From the NCBI GenBank assembly GCA_031269735.1, contig JAISYS010000049.1, positions 1-32,835 on the forward strand: 32,835 nucleotides of DNA. Direction: 5' to 3'. Each line of letters opens with the position of its first letter. The first letter of the stretch is position 1. The stretch comes from Candidatus Endomicrobiellum cubanum (GTDB taxonomy: Bacteria > Elusimicrobiota > Endomicrobiia > Endomicrobiales > Endomicrobiaceae). This document shows positions 1 through 10,022 of this stretch, one piece after another. Position numbers and translations under genes: made by a program. Below the pieces are notes generated by a model. The model saw only the letters and a program-made list of their open reading frames with translations, was not told the origin of the DNA and searched no databases.

Positions 1-66
1 GATGGTTCTGCTGGTAATTCCATTTCTGCCCTTCTTAAACTTAGTTATAAGTTAGGATTAACCTAG
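1..66 (+). CDS. possible 3' end of a gene cut by the window edge
   Basis: Frame 1 is open from the first base to a TAG at 64-66 and would encode a 21-residue tail ending in KLSYKLGLT. I do not recognise the protein. So short an open stretch can arise by chance, and the only support is that it reads without a break to the window edge. The stretch is richer in G+C than the genes to its right. Confidence 0.22.
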   Translation, partial: DGSAGNSISALLKLSYKLGLT

Positions 67-185
67 CTCCCTTTGGACACCATTTTTAGGAAGCACGGTG
101 TTATCCTTTCCTCCTTCTCTCTTTCTTTCTTATCTCTCCTCCCTGACTTGACCTTTCGGGCTAACACTAATGCTTAAGCTAGGTG
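66..185. other. gene-free, G+C-richer stretch with polypyrimidine tract
   Basis: No convincing gene is visible. Positions 104-131 are a run of 28 pyrimidines, followed after one A by another 12 (133-144), so the minus strand is a purine tract with several AGGAGG-like words. By hand count, bases 1-180 hold 76 G+C (about 42%), visibly above the AT-rich genes around. An 8-bp inverted repeat (ACCTAGCT at 61-68, AGCTAGGT at 177-184) brackets the tract. It could be a remnant of a mobile or foreign segment, or just a structured intergenic region. Confidence 0.4.
142..153 (+). repeat. 12-bp dispersed repeat, copy A
   Basis: The word CCTGACTTGACC occurs here and again at 13630-13641, and in reverse complement at 13913-13924. 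Three perfect copies of a 12-mer in about 33 kb of AT-rich DNA are unlikely by chance. Flanking bases differ between copies, so only the core is shared. Confidence 0.6.
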
Positions 186-188
186 TTA
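162..188. other. hairpin near repeat copy A
   Basis: TAACACTA (162-169) pairs with TAGGTGTTA (180-188) with one bulged base, enclosing the palindrome GCTTAAGC (172-179). No T-run follows on either strand, so it is not a typical terminator. It overlaps the end of the minus-strand open frame 186-437. Confidence 0.4.
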
Positions 189-437
189 TTCTTCAGAAAG
201 TGTTTCTCCTATAAAAAATTTAAATATACTTTTATAGTTAGGAAAGAAACATTTAAGTTTAATTTTATTCTCGTTAAAAATAATCAAGAAAGCGTTTGTG
301 ATAGATAACAAAACCATCCCTTCTCTAATCAAATCAAGAAGTCCAAAAATATTTGGAGATAAGATTTTAGTAAGAGTCTTTAGTATAAAGTCAATAATAG
401 GAGGGATAAAGGCTTCAAAAAATTCTTCCTTAAAACG
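186..437 (-). other. unrecognised minus-strand open frame, possible gene remnant
   Basis: On the minus strand a frame stays open for about 83 codons (437 down to the TAA at 186-188). It lacks an ATG near its upstream end; an adjacent frame continues upstream, as if a frameshift separated the two parts. The deduced peptide is hydrophobic, reading for example IPPIIDFILKTLTKIL and ending GETLSEE. The plus strand is also largely open here, so base composition alone could explain it. I do not recognise any family, and a decayed gene is only one explanation. Confidence 0.25.
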
Positions 438-490
438 TTAAAAGTAGATGTAAAAGCTGCTTTTGTTGAAAAAGACTTTTCACTGTCTCT

Positions 491-1186
491 TTATTTAAAA
501 CTCCCACCTGTGTTTTTACACCAAAAAAGCATGTCTAAGTGACTCATTGGTATACCAACTTTATTTGAGAAATTTTGCATTTGTTTTTCTATATCTAAAT
601 ATGTTTTTTTAGTTAGTGTTTTTGGAAAATCGTTAATTGCACCATAGATTTTTAAATTTTTTAAGATGTGTCTATCTAAGATTGCAAGGTTTTTGCCAAT
701 ACCAATATTCCTTAAAAAATGTCCTGCTTCTTTATATCCAATACCTCTAATATTTTTTACAAACCAAAGCCTAGTTTCATATATATTTTCGAAAGATGCT
801 AATTTTTCTTTTATTTTTATTTTATTGTTTATTGTAAAAATTTTTCTTGCTTCAATTACATAGTTAGCTTTATTGTTCCTAAAACGTACACGAGTAATTG
901 TTTGTGCTATTTCAATAGCTGTTGAATTAAAAATCATATTTTTATTTGCAAGTTCATTTACTGCGGCCCAGCATGTTACAGCTTTGCTTTGAGGAGTAAA
1001 AAGGCAAAATACGAGTTCTGCAAATAGCTCTTCATCACATGCATGCATCCATACGCTGTCAAAATGTTTTTCTCTATTTAAAATAATAGGATAAACTTTT
1101 TGCCAAAACTTTTTTAATCCATTTATTGAGTTTGAATTGTCTTTCGGGGTCTGTAAAAAAGTTATAGGTATTAATTTATTTTTCAT
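491..1186 (-). CDS. ogg: 8-oxoguanine DNA glycosylase / AP lyase, Ogg2 type
   Basis: The product (231 aa) is a base-excision repair enzyme that removes 8-oxoguanine and nicks the abasic site. It shows the helix-hairpin-helix fold signature of the Ogg2 family: the hairpin IRGIGYKEAGHFLRNIG at about 146-162 with Lys152 as the expected Schiff-base lysine, and the catalytic Asp171 in AILDRHILKNL. The chain ends in a lysine (Lys231) after a WCKNTG stretch, as Ogg2 enzymes typically do; that C-terminal residue helps read the damaged base. Length is slightly above the usual 205-220. It is transcribed divergently from the HD pseudogene at 1222, with 35 bp between the starts. Family assignment rests on these motifs and is fairly secure. 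Confidence 0.85.
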   Translation of the reverse strand: MKNKLIPITFLQTPKDNSNSINGLKKFWQKVYPIILNREKHFDSVWMHACDEELFAELVFCLFTPQSKAVTCWAAVNELANKNMIFNSTAIEIAQTITRVRFRNNKANYVIEARKIFTINNKIKIKEKLASFENIYETRLWFVKNIRGIGYKEAGHFLRNIGIGKNLAILDRHILKNLKIYGAINDFPKTLTKKTYLDIEKQMQNFSNKVGIPMSHLDMLFWCKNTGGSFK

Positions 1187-1221
1187 TTTAGATATTATAC
1201 TAAATTTGTTATAATTACGAC

Positions 1222-2922
<1,701 letters not shown>

Positions 2923-2924
2923 AA

Positions 2925-3314
2925 ATGAAAAAATTAGTTGATGTAGCAGTGCTTTTGTTTGGTTTGATTTCGTTCCCATGTATTGTTTTTGCTGATGCTG
3001 GTACAGCTGGAATGTCTTTTAGTGGATTGATGCCACTTATTCTTATTTTTTTGTTTTTTTATTTGTTTTTAATAAGGCCTCAACAAAAAAAAGCTAAAGA
3101 GCATCAGAAACTTTTAAGTTCTTTAAAAAAAGATGATAAGGTTATTACAGCAGGTGGCATATATGCTACAGTTAGTGCTGTAAGGGATAATAATATTGTT
3201 GAATTAAAAATTGCAAATGGTGTATATATACAAGTTGCAAGACAATCTATTTCCACTGTAGTAGTAAAAGAAGCAGAAAAAAATGAAGTAAAAGTGCCAG
3301 AAGTAGTTAAGTAA
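2925..3314 (+). CDS. yajC: preprotein translocase subunit YajC
   Basis: YajC is the small membrane partner of SecD and SecF in the Sec translocon. The product has an N-terminal signal-peptide-like segment (about 1-23, ending CIVFA before DAG), then a transmembrane helix at about 33-51 followed by the family hallmark LIRPQQKKAKEHQ, and a basic cytosolic domain containing VITAGGIYATV. The extra N-terminal hydrophobic segment makes it longer than the E. coli protein. I chose ATG 2925 because GAGGTG lies directly upstream; a GTG at 2919, overlapping the tgt stop, would add two residues. It sits between tgt and the second HD pseudogene. Confidence 0.92.
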   Translation: MKKLVDVAVLLFGLISFPCIVFADAGTAGMSFSGLMPLILIFLFFYLFLIRPQQKKAKEHQKLLSSLKKDDKVITAGGIYATVSAVRDNNIVELKIANGVYIQVARQSISTVVVKEAEKNEVKVPEVVK

Positions 3315-3378
3315 ATTTTTATTTCCCAAGTTTTAAGTTACCTTCATTATTCTAAATTTATTGTTATGAGCTTATATA

Positions 3379-3976
3379 ATGCATTATGAAAATAAATATT
3401 CTAGCTTAATGCTTGAAGATGTAAAAAAAAATCCAATATAGCTGGAAGTATTTTACGTATCCCTGAAATTGAAATATCCTAAAAGAATACAAGAGTTTGC
3501 TGCTATAGCTGGTTATTTTCATGATATCGATAATGTTACAAATAGACAGACCATGGTCAATCTGCTGCGTTAAAGCTATGAGGGTACTTAAAGATATGAG
3601 AGCTACACCTGAAGAAATAGCTTTAATAATTGCTGCTATAGGAAACTACGAAGAAGAAGTTGGTGAGCCTATCAATTCAATAGCTGCAGCTTTAATTCTA
3701 GCAGGCAAATCTGATGCACATAAAACAAGGGTTAGAAATAAGAATATTTCAAAGTATGATATACATGATAAAGTAAATTATGCTGTTGAGAAGTCTTTTT
3801 TAGATGTTAATAAAAAAAAAGAAAATAATATCACTTCATCTTAATATTAACACTAAAGTTTCACAGATTATAGAATATTTTGAAATTTTTATGCCAAGGG
3901 TACTCATGAGTAAAAAAGCTGCCCACTTTTTAATTGTACATTTGAGTTAATAATAAATGAGAGGAAATTACTCTGA
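3379..3976 (+). pseudogene. decayed HD-domain phosphohydrolase, copy 2
   Basis: A second degraded member of the HD family seen at 1222-1780. Across three frames it reads LEDVKKNP, then RIQEFAAIAGYFHDIDNVTNR (HD pair), DHGQSAALK, PEEIALIIAAIGNYEEEVG, ALILAGKSDAHKTRVRNKNI, YDIHDKVNYAVEKSFLDV, EYFEIFMPRVLMSKKAAHF and a tail FELIINERKLL. Defects include a stop near 3439, loss of the segment between KKNP and the HD motif, a frameshift around 3550-3580, one after 3840 and one near 3930. The last codons run to TGA at 3974-3976, overlapping the secD start as ATGA. The two copies carry different lesions, so they decayed separately. The start at 3379 is tentative. Confidence 0.85.
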
Positions 3977-5403
3977 TGAGCAAAATTAATTGGAAGTTGT
4001 GGATTACTGTATTACTAATAGCTTTTTCAGTATGGACCTTATGGCCATCTATAAGTTGGTTTATGATGTCTAAAGATTTAAGAGAACAAGCAGAACAGGC
4101 AAAAGATCCTATTTTGGGAAAAATCTTGAAATTAGGCTTAGATTTAAAGGGTGGAACACATCTTCTTTTAGAAGTAGATACATCTAAGTTAGAAGAAAAT
4201 GTAAAAGCTAAAGATGCTGTTGATAGAGCAACAGAAATTATTAGAAATAGAATTGATCAGTTTGGTGTAGCAGAGCCTATGATAGCAAAACAGGGCGATA
4301 AGTGGATAGTTATTCAACTTCCAGGTATAAAGGATCCAAAAGCTGCAAAAGATTTGATAGGAAAAACTGCTTTACTTGAATTTAGAATAGTAAATAATAG
4401 TCAAGAAGCAGGGCGAGCTTTAGATTTACTTACAAATAAAGGTATAAAGCCAGCTCAATATAGAGAAGATCCTTCGAAATATCCTGAAATAGAGATATCT
4501 TTACCAGAAGGTTCTTCTATTTTTGAGGGAAGGGGAAATGAAGGTTATTATGTTTTAGATAAAGCTCTTTTAACTGGAGCAGCTCTTACTAACGCTAAAG
4601 TTGAGTTTGGTGGACAGTTTGGACAACCTATAGTTTCTATAGAGTTTAGCAAAGAAGGTGGCAGGATTTTTGCCGATATTACAGAAAGAAATAGAGAAAA
4701 AAACTTAGCAATAGTACTTGATGGAATAGTTCAATCTGCTCCTGTTATTAGAAATAGAATTCCAGATGGTAAAGCAATAATAGAAGGTAGTTTTAATGCA
4801 GAGGATGCAAGACTTTTAGCAACAGTTTTAAGAGCCGGTGCTCTTCCAGCACCTGTTAGAGTTATAGAAGAAAGAACTGTTGGCCCATCTTTAGGTGACG
4901 ATTCGATAAAAAAAGGTTTTATGTCATCGTTAATAGGTGTTATTGTTGTTTTTATTTTTATGTTTGTTTATTACAGAACATCAGGTATTATTGCTGATAT
5001 TGCACTTGCTTTAAATTTAATTATATTAATGGCTGTTATGGCATATTTCCAATTTACTCTTACTCTTCCAGGAGTAGCTGGTATAGCTCTTACGCTTGCG
5101 ATGGCTGTTGATGCCAATGTTCTTATATTGGAAAGAATTAGAGAAGAGTTAGCAACAGGAAAAACAACTAGAGTTGCAGTAGATATTGGTTACCAAAAAG
5201 TATTTTGGACAATTTTTGATGCAAATTTTACAACTCTTATAGCGGCAATTTTTTTGTTTCAATTTGGGACAGGTCCTATAAAAGGTTTTGCGGTTACTCT
5301 ATCTATAGGTCTTATAATAAGCATGTTCACAGCTATAACAGTTACAAAACTGATATACAAATTTTTATTTAAAGAAAATTTCTTATTAAAAATTAAAATA
5401 TAA
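3976..5403 (+). CDS. secD: protein translocase subunit SecD
   Basis: SecD (475 aa) is an RND-like inner-membrane protein that uses the proton gradient to help pull secreted proteins through SecYEG. Residues 7-30 form the first membrane helix; GLDLKGGTHLLLEVD (54-68) is the conserved D1 motif; a periplasmic region follows with RIDQFGVAEPMI and VEFGGQFGQPIVSIEF. The C-terminal half holds five predicted helices after VRVIEERTVGPSLG, including AMAVDANVLILERIREEL. It is shorter than the 615-residue E. coli SecD but typical of bacteria with the compact periplasmic domain. ATG overlaps the stop of the HD pseudogene; secF follows after 14 bp. Confidence 0.97.
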   Translation: MSKINWKLWITVLLIAFSVWTLWPSISWFMMSKDLREQAEQAKDPILGKILKLGLDLKGGTHLLLEVDTSKLEENVKAKDAVDRATEIIRNRIDQFGVAEPMIAKQGDKWIVIQLPGIKDPKAAKDLIGKTALLEFRIVNNSQEAGRALDLLTNKGIKPAQYREDPSKYPEIEISLPEGSSIFEGRGNEGYYVLDKALLTGAALTNAKVEFGGQFGQPIVSIEFSKEGGRIFADITERNREKNLAIVLDGIVQSAPVIRNRIPDGKAIIEGSFNAEDARLLATVLRAGALPAPVRVIEERTVGPSLGDDSIKKGFMSSLIGVIVVFIFMFVYYRTSGIIADIALALNLIILMAVMAYFQFTLTLPGVAGIALTLAMAVDANVLILERIREELATGKTTRVAVDIGYQKVFWTIFDANFTTLIAAIFLFQFGTGPIKGFAVTLSIGLIISMFTAITVTKLIYKFLFKENFLLKIKI

Positions 5404-5417
5404 TCTCGGAGGATAAA

Positions 5418-6359
5418 GTGCAATTCTTTAAATCCACACATATAGATTTTATAGGTAGTCGATATAAGTTTTTTATAGTTTCTATTTCCCTTTTTGTTCT
5501 TACAGTAGGAGCTTTTATTTATAGAGGCGGCCCTAATTATGGTATAGATTTTACTGGTGGTATGATGATGCAAATTTCTTTTGAAAAAGAGTTAACTGAT
5601 TTGCAAGATCTTCGCAACGCTATAGAAGATTCTAAAATAACATCTTTTGAAATTCAAACTTCAGAAAATTTAATTATGATAAGAGCAAAAAAAACTCTTC
5701 AGTCACAGGAAGAATTTGAAAAAAGCGTAAGTCAGTCTATTCAAAATAAGTTTCCTGACAACCCTATGAAGGTAGAGCGGATAGAATATGTGGGTCCGAG
5801 TGTCGGACAATATCTTTCCAAGCAAGCCTTATATTCATTCTTTTTTGCATTTTTGGGTATGATTGTTTATGTTGCTTTTAGGTTTAAGTCTAGTTTATGG
5901 GGAGTTGCTTCTGTTTTGGGTATTATCCATGATATTGTTATTTCTTTTGGATTTGTAATTTTAGTAAATAAAGAAATTAATATAACAGTAGTTGCTGCTT
6001 TGCTTACAGTTGCGGGGTACTCAATAAACGACACAATAGTTTTGTTTGACAGGATTAAAGAAAATTTAAGGTTTGGAGCAAAAGAAACTTTTGCGAATAT
6101 AATAAATAAAAGTATAAATGAAGTTTTAGTAAGGACAGTTGTAACTTCTTTAACTGTGTTTATAGTTTCTACTTCTTTATTCTTTTTTGGTGGAGAGGTT
6201 ATACACACATTTGCTTATATAATGGTGATAGGTACTGTTCTTGGCGCATACTCTACAATATTTTTGTGTACCCCTTTAGTTTATGAGTGGGAATTGAGAA
6301 GAAATAATAGGTTAAAAATGGCTATTAAGCAAGGCGTGATAAACTCTAAGAAGAAATAA
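5418..6359 (+). CDS. secF: protein translocase subunit SecF
   Basis: SecF (313 aa) forms the second half of the SecDF motor. It begins with GTG, preceded by a clear GGAGGA at 5407-5412. A membrane helix at about 17-35 is followed by the signature YGIDFTGGMMMQI (41-53), a short periplasmic domain with RIEYVGPSVGQ, then five helices including AALLTVAGYSINDTIVLFDR and the final helices ending in a basic tail. Length matches the family. The stop overlaps the start of the next gene (TAATG at 6357-6361), so the two are probably translated together. Confidence 0.97.
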   Translation: MQFFKSTHIDFIGSRYKFFIVSISLFVLTVGAFIYRGGPNYGIDFTGGMMMQISFEKELTDLQDLRNAIEDSKITSFEIQTSENLIMIRAKKTLQSQEEFEKSVSQSIQNKFPDNPMKVERIEYVGPSVGQYLSKQALYSFFFAFLGMIVYVAFRFKSSLWGVASVLGIIHDIVISFGFVILVNKEINITVVAALLTVAGYSINDTIVLFDRIKENLRFGAKETFANIINKSINEVLVRTVVTSLTVFIVSTSLFFFGGEVIHTFAYIMVIGTVLGAYSTIFLCTPLVYEWELRRNNRLKMAIKQGVINSKKK

Positions 6360-6952
6360 TGAGAAAAATAAAAAATTTTAAAGTTAACTTACGTATAAAA
6401 GAAATTTCAAGAGTAGTAAAAAAACTTAATAATATCTCTGAAGTTTCTGTAGAATTTGAAGAAGTTGTAAAGCACGGGTGTCAAGCATACTCTAAATTTT
6501 TACGTCCGTCGGCTGTTTATGATACTTTTTCGAAAGACTATTCTGTGCTGTTTAAAGAAAATACTACTTTATCAAAATTTGTAGCTTGCAGTGTGTTTTT
6601 TGTAACTGTTGGTGATAATCTTGAAGAAGAGTATAAATTAGATGCAAATGCTTTTGGAGAATATACTTCTACTATAGTATTTGCAGTAGCTATGGATGCT
6701 TTGGAGCAATCAAAAAATTTTATTCAAAGACTTATTTCAAATGAAGCTAAAGACGAAAGCTGTGAAATTTCAAGTAGAGAAGAAATAAATAAAAATATGT
6801 ATGGTAAATTTTCAAAAATGCTGCCTGTTGAAAAGATTAATGTAGATATAGTCTCAGGAGAGTTTAGGCCTAAATATTCTGCTTGTGGATTGTTTTATTG
6901 GATGCCTTCTAAGAAAAAACAAAAAAACCAACTAAAAAAGTCATATATATAA
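6359..6952 (+). CDS. stand-alone protein resembling the MetH reactivation domain
   Basis: The 197-residue product resembles the activation domain of B12-dependent methionine synthase (the part of MetH that binds S-adenosylmethionine). Supporting stretches are RPSAVYDTF, FFVTVGDNLEEE at about 81-92, GEYTSTIVFAVAMDALEQS, and EFRPKYSACGLFYW near the C-terminus, which corresponds to the family's MxPxKSxSG segment. Here the usual glycines and arginine are only partly kept, so SAM binding is uncertain. The rest of MetH is not in this window. It is coupled to secF by a TAATG overlap, though a functional link with secretion is not obvious. A general 'B12-methionine synthase activation-like' label is as far as I would go. 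Confidence 0.5.
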   Translation: MRKIKNFKVNLRIKEISRVVKKLNNISEVSVEFEEVVKHGCQAYSKFLRPSAVYDTFSKDYSVLFKENTTLSKFVACSVFFVTVGDNLEEEYKLDANAFGEYTSTIVFAVAMDALEQSKNFIQRLISNEAKDESCEISSREEINKNMYGKFSKMLPVEKINVDIVSGEFRPKYSACGLFYWMPSKKKQKNQLKKSYI

Positions 6953-7008
6953 AAGTTTTGTAGTATAGAGCTTTATGTATTGCTTTTGTTTAAGTTTTAA
7001 TAATAAAA

Positions 7009-8265
7009 ATGTTAAAAATATACCTTGTCATATATAACATGCTGTTTGTAATGTCTTTGCCTATACTTGTTGTAGTTATTATGTTTAATAAAAAGTATAG
7101 GAAGGAGTTTTTTTATAAAATATTTGAACGTTTTGCGTTTTATGGAAATTTAATAAAACAACATGACAAACCTACAATTTGGATACATTGTGCATCCCTT
7201 GGTGAAGTGAGAGCAGTTGAACCTATCTTAGATAATTTAAAAGCTGATAATAATATAATTTTAACAACAATTACTAAAACGGGCAGAGAGTACGCTCAAA
7301 AAATAAAAAAAACGAACTTTGTTTTTCTATTTCCTGTTGATATTTATCCTATAATGCTTAAAGCATTTCGTATGATAAAGCCCGACATGATTATAATTGT
7401 AGAAACTGAACTCTGGCCAACATTGCTTTATACAGCCTTTAAAAAGAATGTGCTAGTTGTTACTGTAAATGGTAGGATGTCAGAAAAAGCTTTTAATATT
7501 TATAAAAAGCTAAGTTTTTTTTGGAAAGTCTTTGTGAATTTGATTTCTATTATTATTGCAAGAAGTACTGATGATTCTGATAGATTCAAAATACTAAGAG
7601 AAAATAACAATGATGTTTTTACTTCAGGGAACATAAAATACGACAGAGATTTCTCTACAGATTTTAAAAGATCATCTATATCTTTAAAAGAAGAAGACTT
7701 TATTTTTACAGCTGGTAGTATACGAGACGGCGAAGAAGAAATTATTATAGATGCATTTAGTAAAATTAGATCCGAATTTGATAATGTAAAATTTTTTATT
7801 GCACCAAGGCATATTACAAAGATCAACGATATAATAAATTTTATTAAAAATAAAAATATAGAATACAGTTTGTTTTCTTCCAACAATTTCAAAAGTAATT
7901 TTATTTTAGTTGATGTTTTTGGAAAGCTACAGGAGATATATTCTATCTCAGATGTTTGTTATGTTGGCGGATCTATGGTTGACATGGGTGGGCAAAATCC
8001 TGTAGAACCTGCAGGTCTAGCAAAGCCAGTTCTTTTTGGTAAATATATGGATAATTTTGCTAGTGAATCTAAAATTCTTGTAAAAAATGGTGGAGCTCTA
8101 ATAGTACAAGATTCTATTGATTTAGCTAGTAAAATAAAAGAACTTATATTAGATCGTAAAATGTTAAAAAGTATGGGACAGAATGCTTTGGAAACTGTAG
8201 AAGCTCAAAAAGGTGCAGTTGCTTTTACAATAAATATGATAAAGAGCAAATTGTATGTCAAATAA
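7009..8265 (+). CDS. waaA: Kdo transferase WaaA (3-deoxy-D-manno-octulosonate transferase)
   Basis: WaaA (418 aa) transfers Kdo from CMP-Kdo to lipid IVA at the inner face of the membrane. An N-terminal membrane anchor (about 5-27) precedes the GT30 motif WIHCASLGEVRAVEP (58-72) with Glu66 as the expected catalytic base. Further family stretches are IIVETELWPTLL, GSIRDGEEE, APRHITK and the nucleotide-sugar site GGQNPVEPAGLAKPVLFG. No strong Shine-Dalgarno precedes ATG 7009, which starts 56 bp after the previous stop. The next gene starts 11 bases before this one ends, so they are co-translated. Number of Kdo residues added cannot be told from sequence. Confidence 0.95.
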   Translation: MLKIYLVIYNMLFVMSLPILVVVIMFNKKYRKEFFYKIFERFAFYGNLIKQHDKPTIWIHCASLGEVRAVEPILDNLKADNNIILTTITKTGREYAQKIKKTNFVFLFPVDIYPIMLKAFRMIKPDMIIIVETELWPTLLYTAFKKNVLVVTVNGRMSEKAFNIYKKLSFFWKVFVNLISIIIARSTDDSDRFKILRENNNDVFTSGNIKYDRDFSTDFKRSSISLKEEDFIFTAGSIRDGEEEIIIDAFSKIRSEFDNVKFFIAPRHITKINDIINFIKNKNIEYSLFSSNNFKSNFILVDVFGKLQEIYSISDVCYVGGSMVDMGGQNPVEPAGLAKPVLFGKYMDNFASESKILVKNGGALIVQDSIDLASKIKELILDRKMLKSMGQNALETVEAQKGAVAFTINMIKSKLYVK

Positions 8266-9922
8266 AATTCTTCTAAAAATTATTACATTTTTAGCTAAGG
8301 TCATAGATAAAACTTTGATAAAAACATCTTTAAACGATGATTTTCATTATCCCAAGCCCTCTATTTATGCTTTTTGGCATGGGAACGAGTTTCCTATGAT
8401 GATGTCTAATCAAAATAGGAATATAGTGATAATGGTAAGCTTGTCTAAAGACGGCCAAATGCTAGCAAGCCTATTAAAAAATTTTGGTTTTTTAACAGTA
8501 CGAGGATCTTCTAGTAAAGGCGGTGGCCGTGCTTTAATAGAAATTATAAGATATGCTAATGATTATTCTCTTGCTTTTGCTTGTGATGGGCCAAGGGGCC
8601 CTTATCATAAGCTTAAATTTGGGGTTGTCTACACAGCTCAAAAGACTAAAATGCCTCTTTTGCCTATAAATTGTTCTCCAAAACATAAAATAGTGTTTAA
8701 AAAAGCTTGGGATAAAACAATAATTCCTTTACCTTTTTCAAAGACAATACAAATGTATGGAAAACCAATTTATGTGCACAGTAATGACAATATAGATGAG
8801 AAAACTAAAGAAGTTGAAGAAGAATTAAATAGGTTGTTTAAATTTACAGATGAGTACTACTGGGGAAAAGATATACTAAAATATTTGCAATATCATCCTG
8901 CTCCTAAAATTCTGATTGTTCAGCCTAGCAGGATAGGGGATATAATATTTTCTTTACCGGTATTAAATGCTATAAGGGAAAAATACCCTAATGCAAGACT
9001 AAGTTGGATTGTAGATGAAAGGTGTTCTGAAATATTGGAAGGCACTCCCATTTTAGAAAATATTTTCATTTGGCACAGGAAACGAGTTTCTTTTAAATAT
9101 TATAGATACTTGATGAAAAGTTTAAGGAAAGAAAAGTTTGATTTAAGTATAGATTTGCATGGACTTGCAAAATCAGCTTTACTTGTAAAGCTTGCAAATG
9201 CGCATTTCAAAATAGCGTCTTCATCTACAAATGGGATGAGAGAGTTTTCCTGGTTATTTTCAAAAGAAGTAAAGTCTTTATCGAACGAGCATTGTGTTGA
9301 ACGTCATTTGGAGGTAGCAAAATACTTAGGATGTAAAGAAGAAATAAAATATCCAATATATATACCGGAAGAAAGTTTTCAAAGTGTCAGAGAAAAGTTG
9401 TTAAAAGAGAATATAAATTTAAAAAGTATTGCTGGTATTCATCCCGGTGGTGGTTGGATTTCTAGAAGATGGAGTAGTTATAGATTTGCAGTACTTGCAG
9501 CTAAGCTAAAAAAAGAAATAAATTTAGATATTGTTTTAGTTGGTGGTAAAGAAGGTGGCAGTAGTGAAAAATGTCTAAATGAAGAAATAATAAGAGATTC
9601 TGGTATTAATATAGTAGATATGACAGGTAAATTTACATTAAAAGAATTGTGTGCTTTTTTATTGATGTGTAAGATTTTTGTTGGTAATGAAGCTGGACCA
9701 ATGCACATAGCGACAGCTTTAAATGTTAACGCAGTTGCTATTTTAGGGCCTACAGATGCTAAGCGTACAGGTCCGTACAAAGGCAATACTGCTATTGTTC
9801 AGCATCAAGTACCTTGCCAGCCTTGCAGAAATAGAAATTGTAAAACAGTAATTTGTATGAAAGATATAACAGTTAAAGAAGTGTTTGAAACAATAAAAAT
9901 GAAATTGGGTCTGTCTAAATGA
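8255..9922 (+). CDS. fusion of DUF374 acyltransferase-like domain and GT9 heptosyltransferase
   Basis: A two-domain protein of 555 aa. Residues 1-205 match the DUF374 family, a branch of lysophospholipid acyltransferase-like proteins often near Kdo genes: FWHGNEFPMM with His42, VRGSSSKGGGRAL (82-94) and CDGPRGPYHK (110-119). Residues about 218-555 are a GT9 glycosyltransferase: KILIVQPSRIGDIIFSLPVL, DLHGLAKSALL, AGIHPGGGWISRRWS (393-407), VGNEAGPMHIATAL (476-489), and a cysteine cluster CQPCRNRNCKTVIC (521-534) seen in many GT9 enzymes. The GT9 half probably adds heptose to the Kdo core; the acceptor of the DUF374 half is not known. The reading frame is unbroken across the joint, so it looks like a true fusion. 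Confidence 0.9.
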   Translation: MSNKILLKIITFLAKVIDKTLIKTSLNDDFHYPKPSIYAFWHGNEFPMMMSNQNRNIVIMVSLSKDGQMLASLLKNFGFLTVRGSSSKGGGRALIEIIRYANDYSLAFACDGPRGPYHKLKFGVVYTAQKTKMPLLPINCSPKHKIVFKKAWDKTIIPLPFSKTIQMYGKPIYVHSNDNIDEKTKEVEEELNRLFKFTDEYYWGKDILKYLQYHPAPKILIVQPSRIGDIIFSLPVLNAIREKYPNARLSWIVDERCSEILEGTPILENIFIWHRKRVSFKYYRYLMKSLRKEKFDLSIDLHGLAKSALLVKLANAHFKIASSSTNGMREFSWLFSKEVKSLSNEHCVERHLEVAKYLGCKEEIKYPIYIPEESFQSVREKLLKENINLKSIAGIHPGGGWISRRWSSYRFAVLAAKLKKEINLDIVLVGGKEGGSSEKCLNEEIIRDSGINIVDMTGKFTLKELCAFLLMCKIFVGNEAGPMHIATALNVNAVAILGPTDAKRTGPYKGNTAIVQHQVPCQPCRNRNCKTVICMKDITVKEVFETIKMKLGLSK

Positions 9923-10022
9923 GTGTAATTAGTGTAAATTTTTTAACGCAGTAGTGCCCAAAAAAGGTACAGCAAAGATATGGATTAAGATTTTTATAAG
10001 GATACAGTTATAGATTTAAAAT

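Noticed and set aside
666-863. Plus-strand open frame inside the ogg gene
   Set aside because: It is antisense to the ogg reading frame with its clear catalytic motifs; the peptide has no family features.
1187-1221. Divergent promoter pair between ogg and HD pseudogene
   Set aside because: TATAAT words exist on both strands, but -35 matches are weak and the plus-strand box is only about seven bases from the ATG.
9923-10022. Possible gene remnant between the fusion gene and the next GT9 gene
   Set aside because: All frames are interrupted and no family fragment or clear hairpin is visible.
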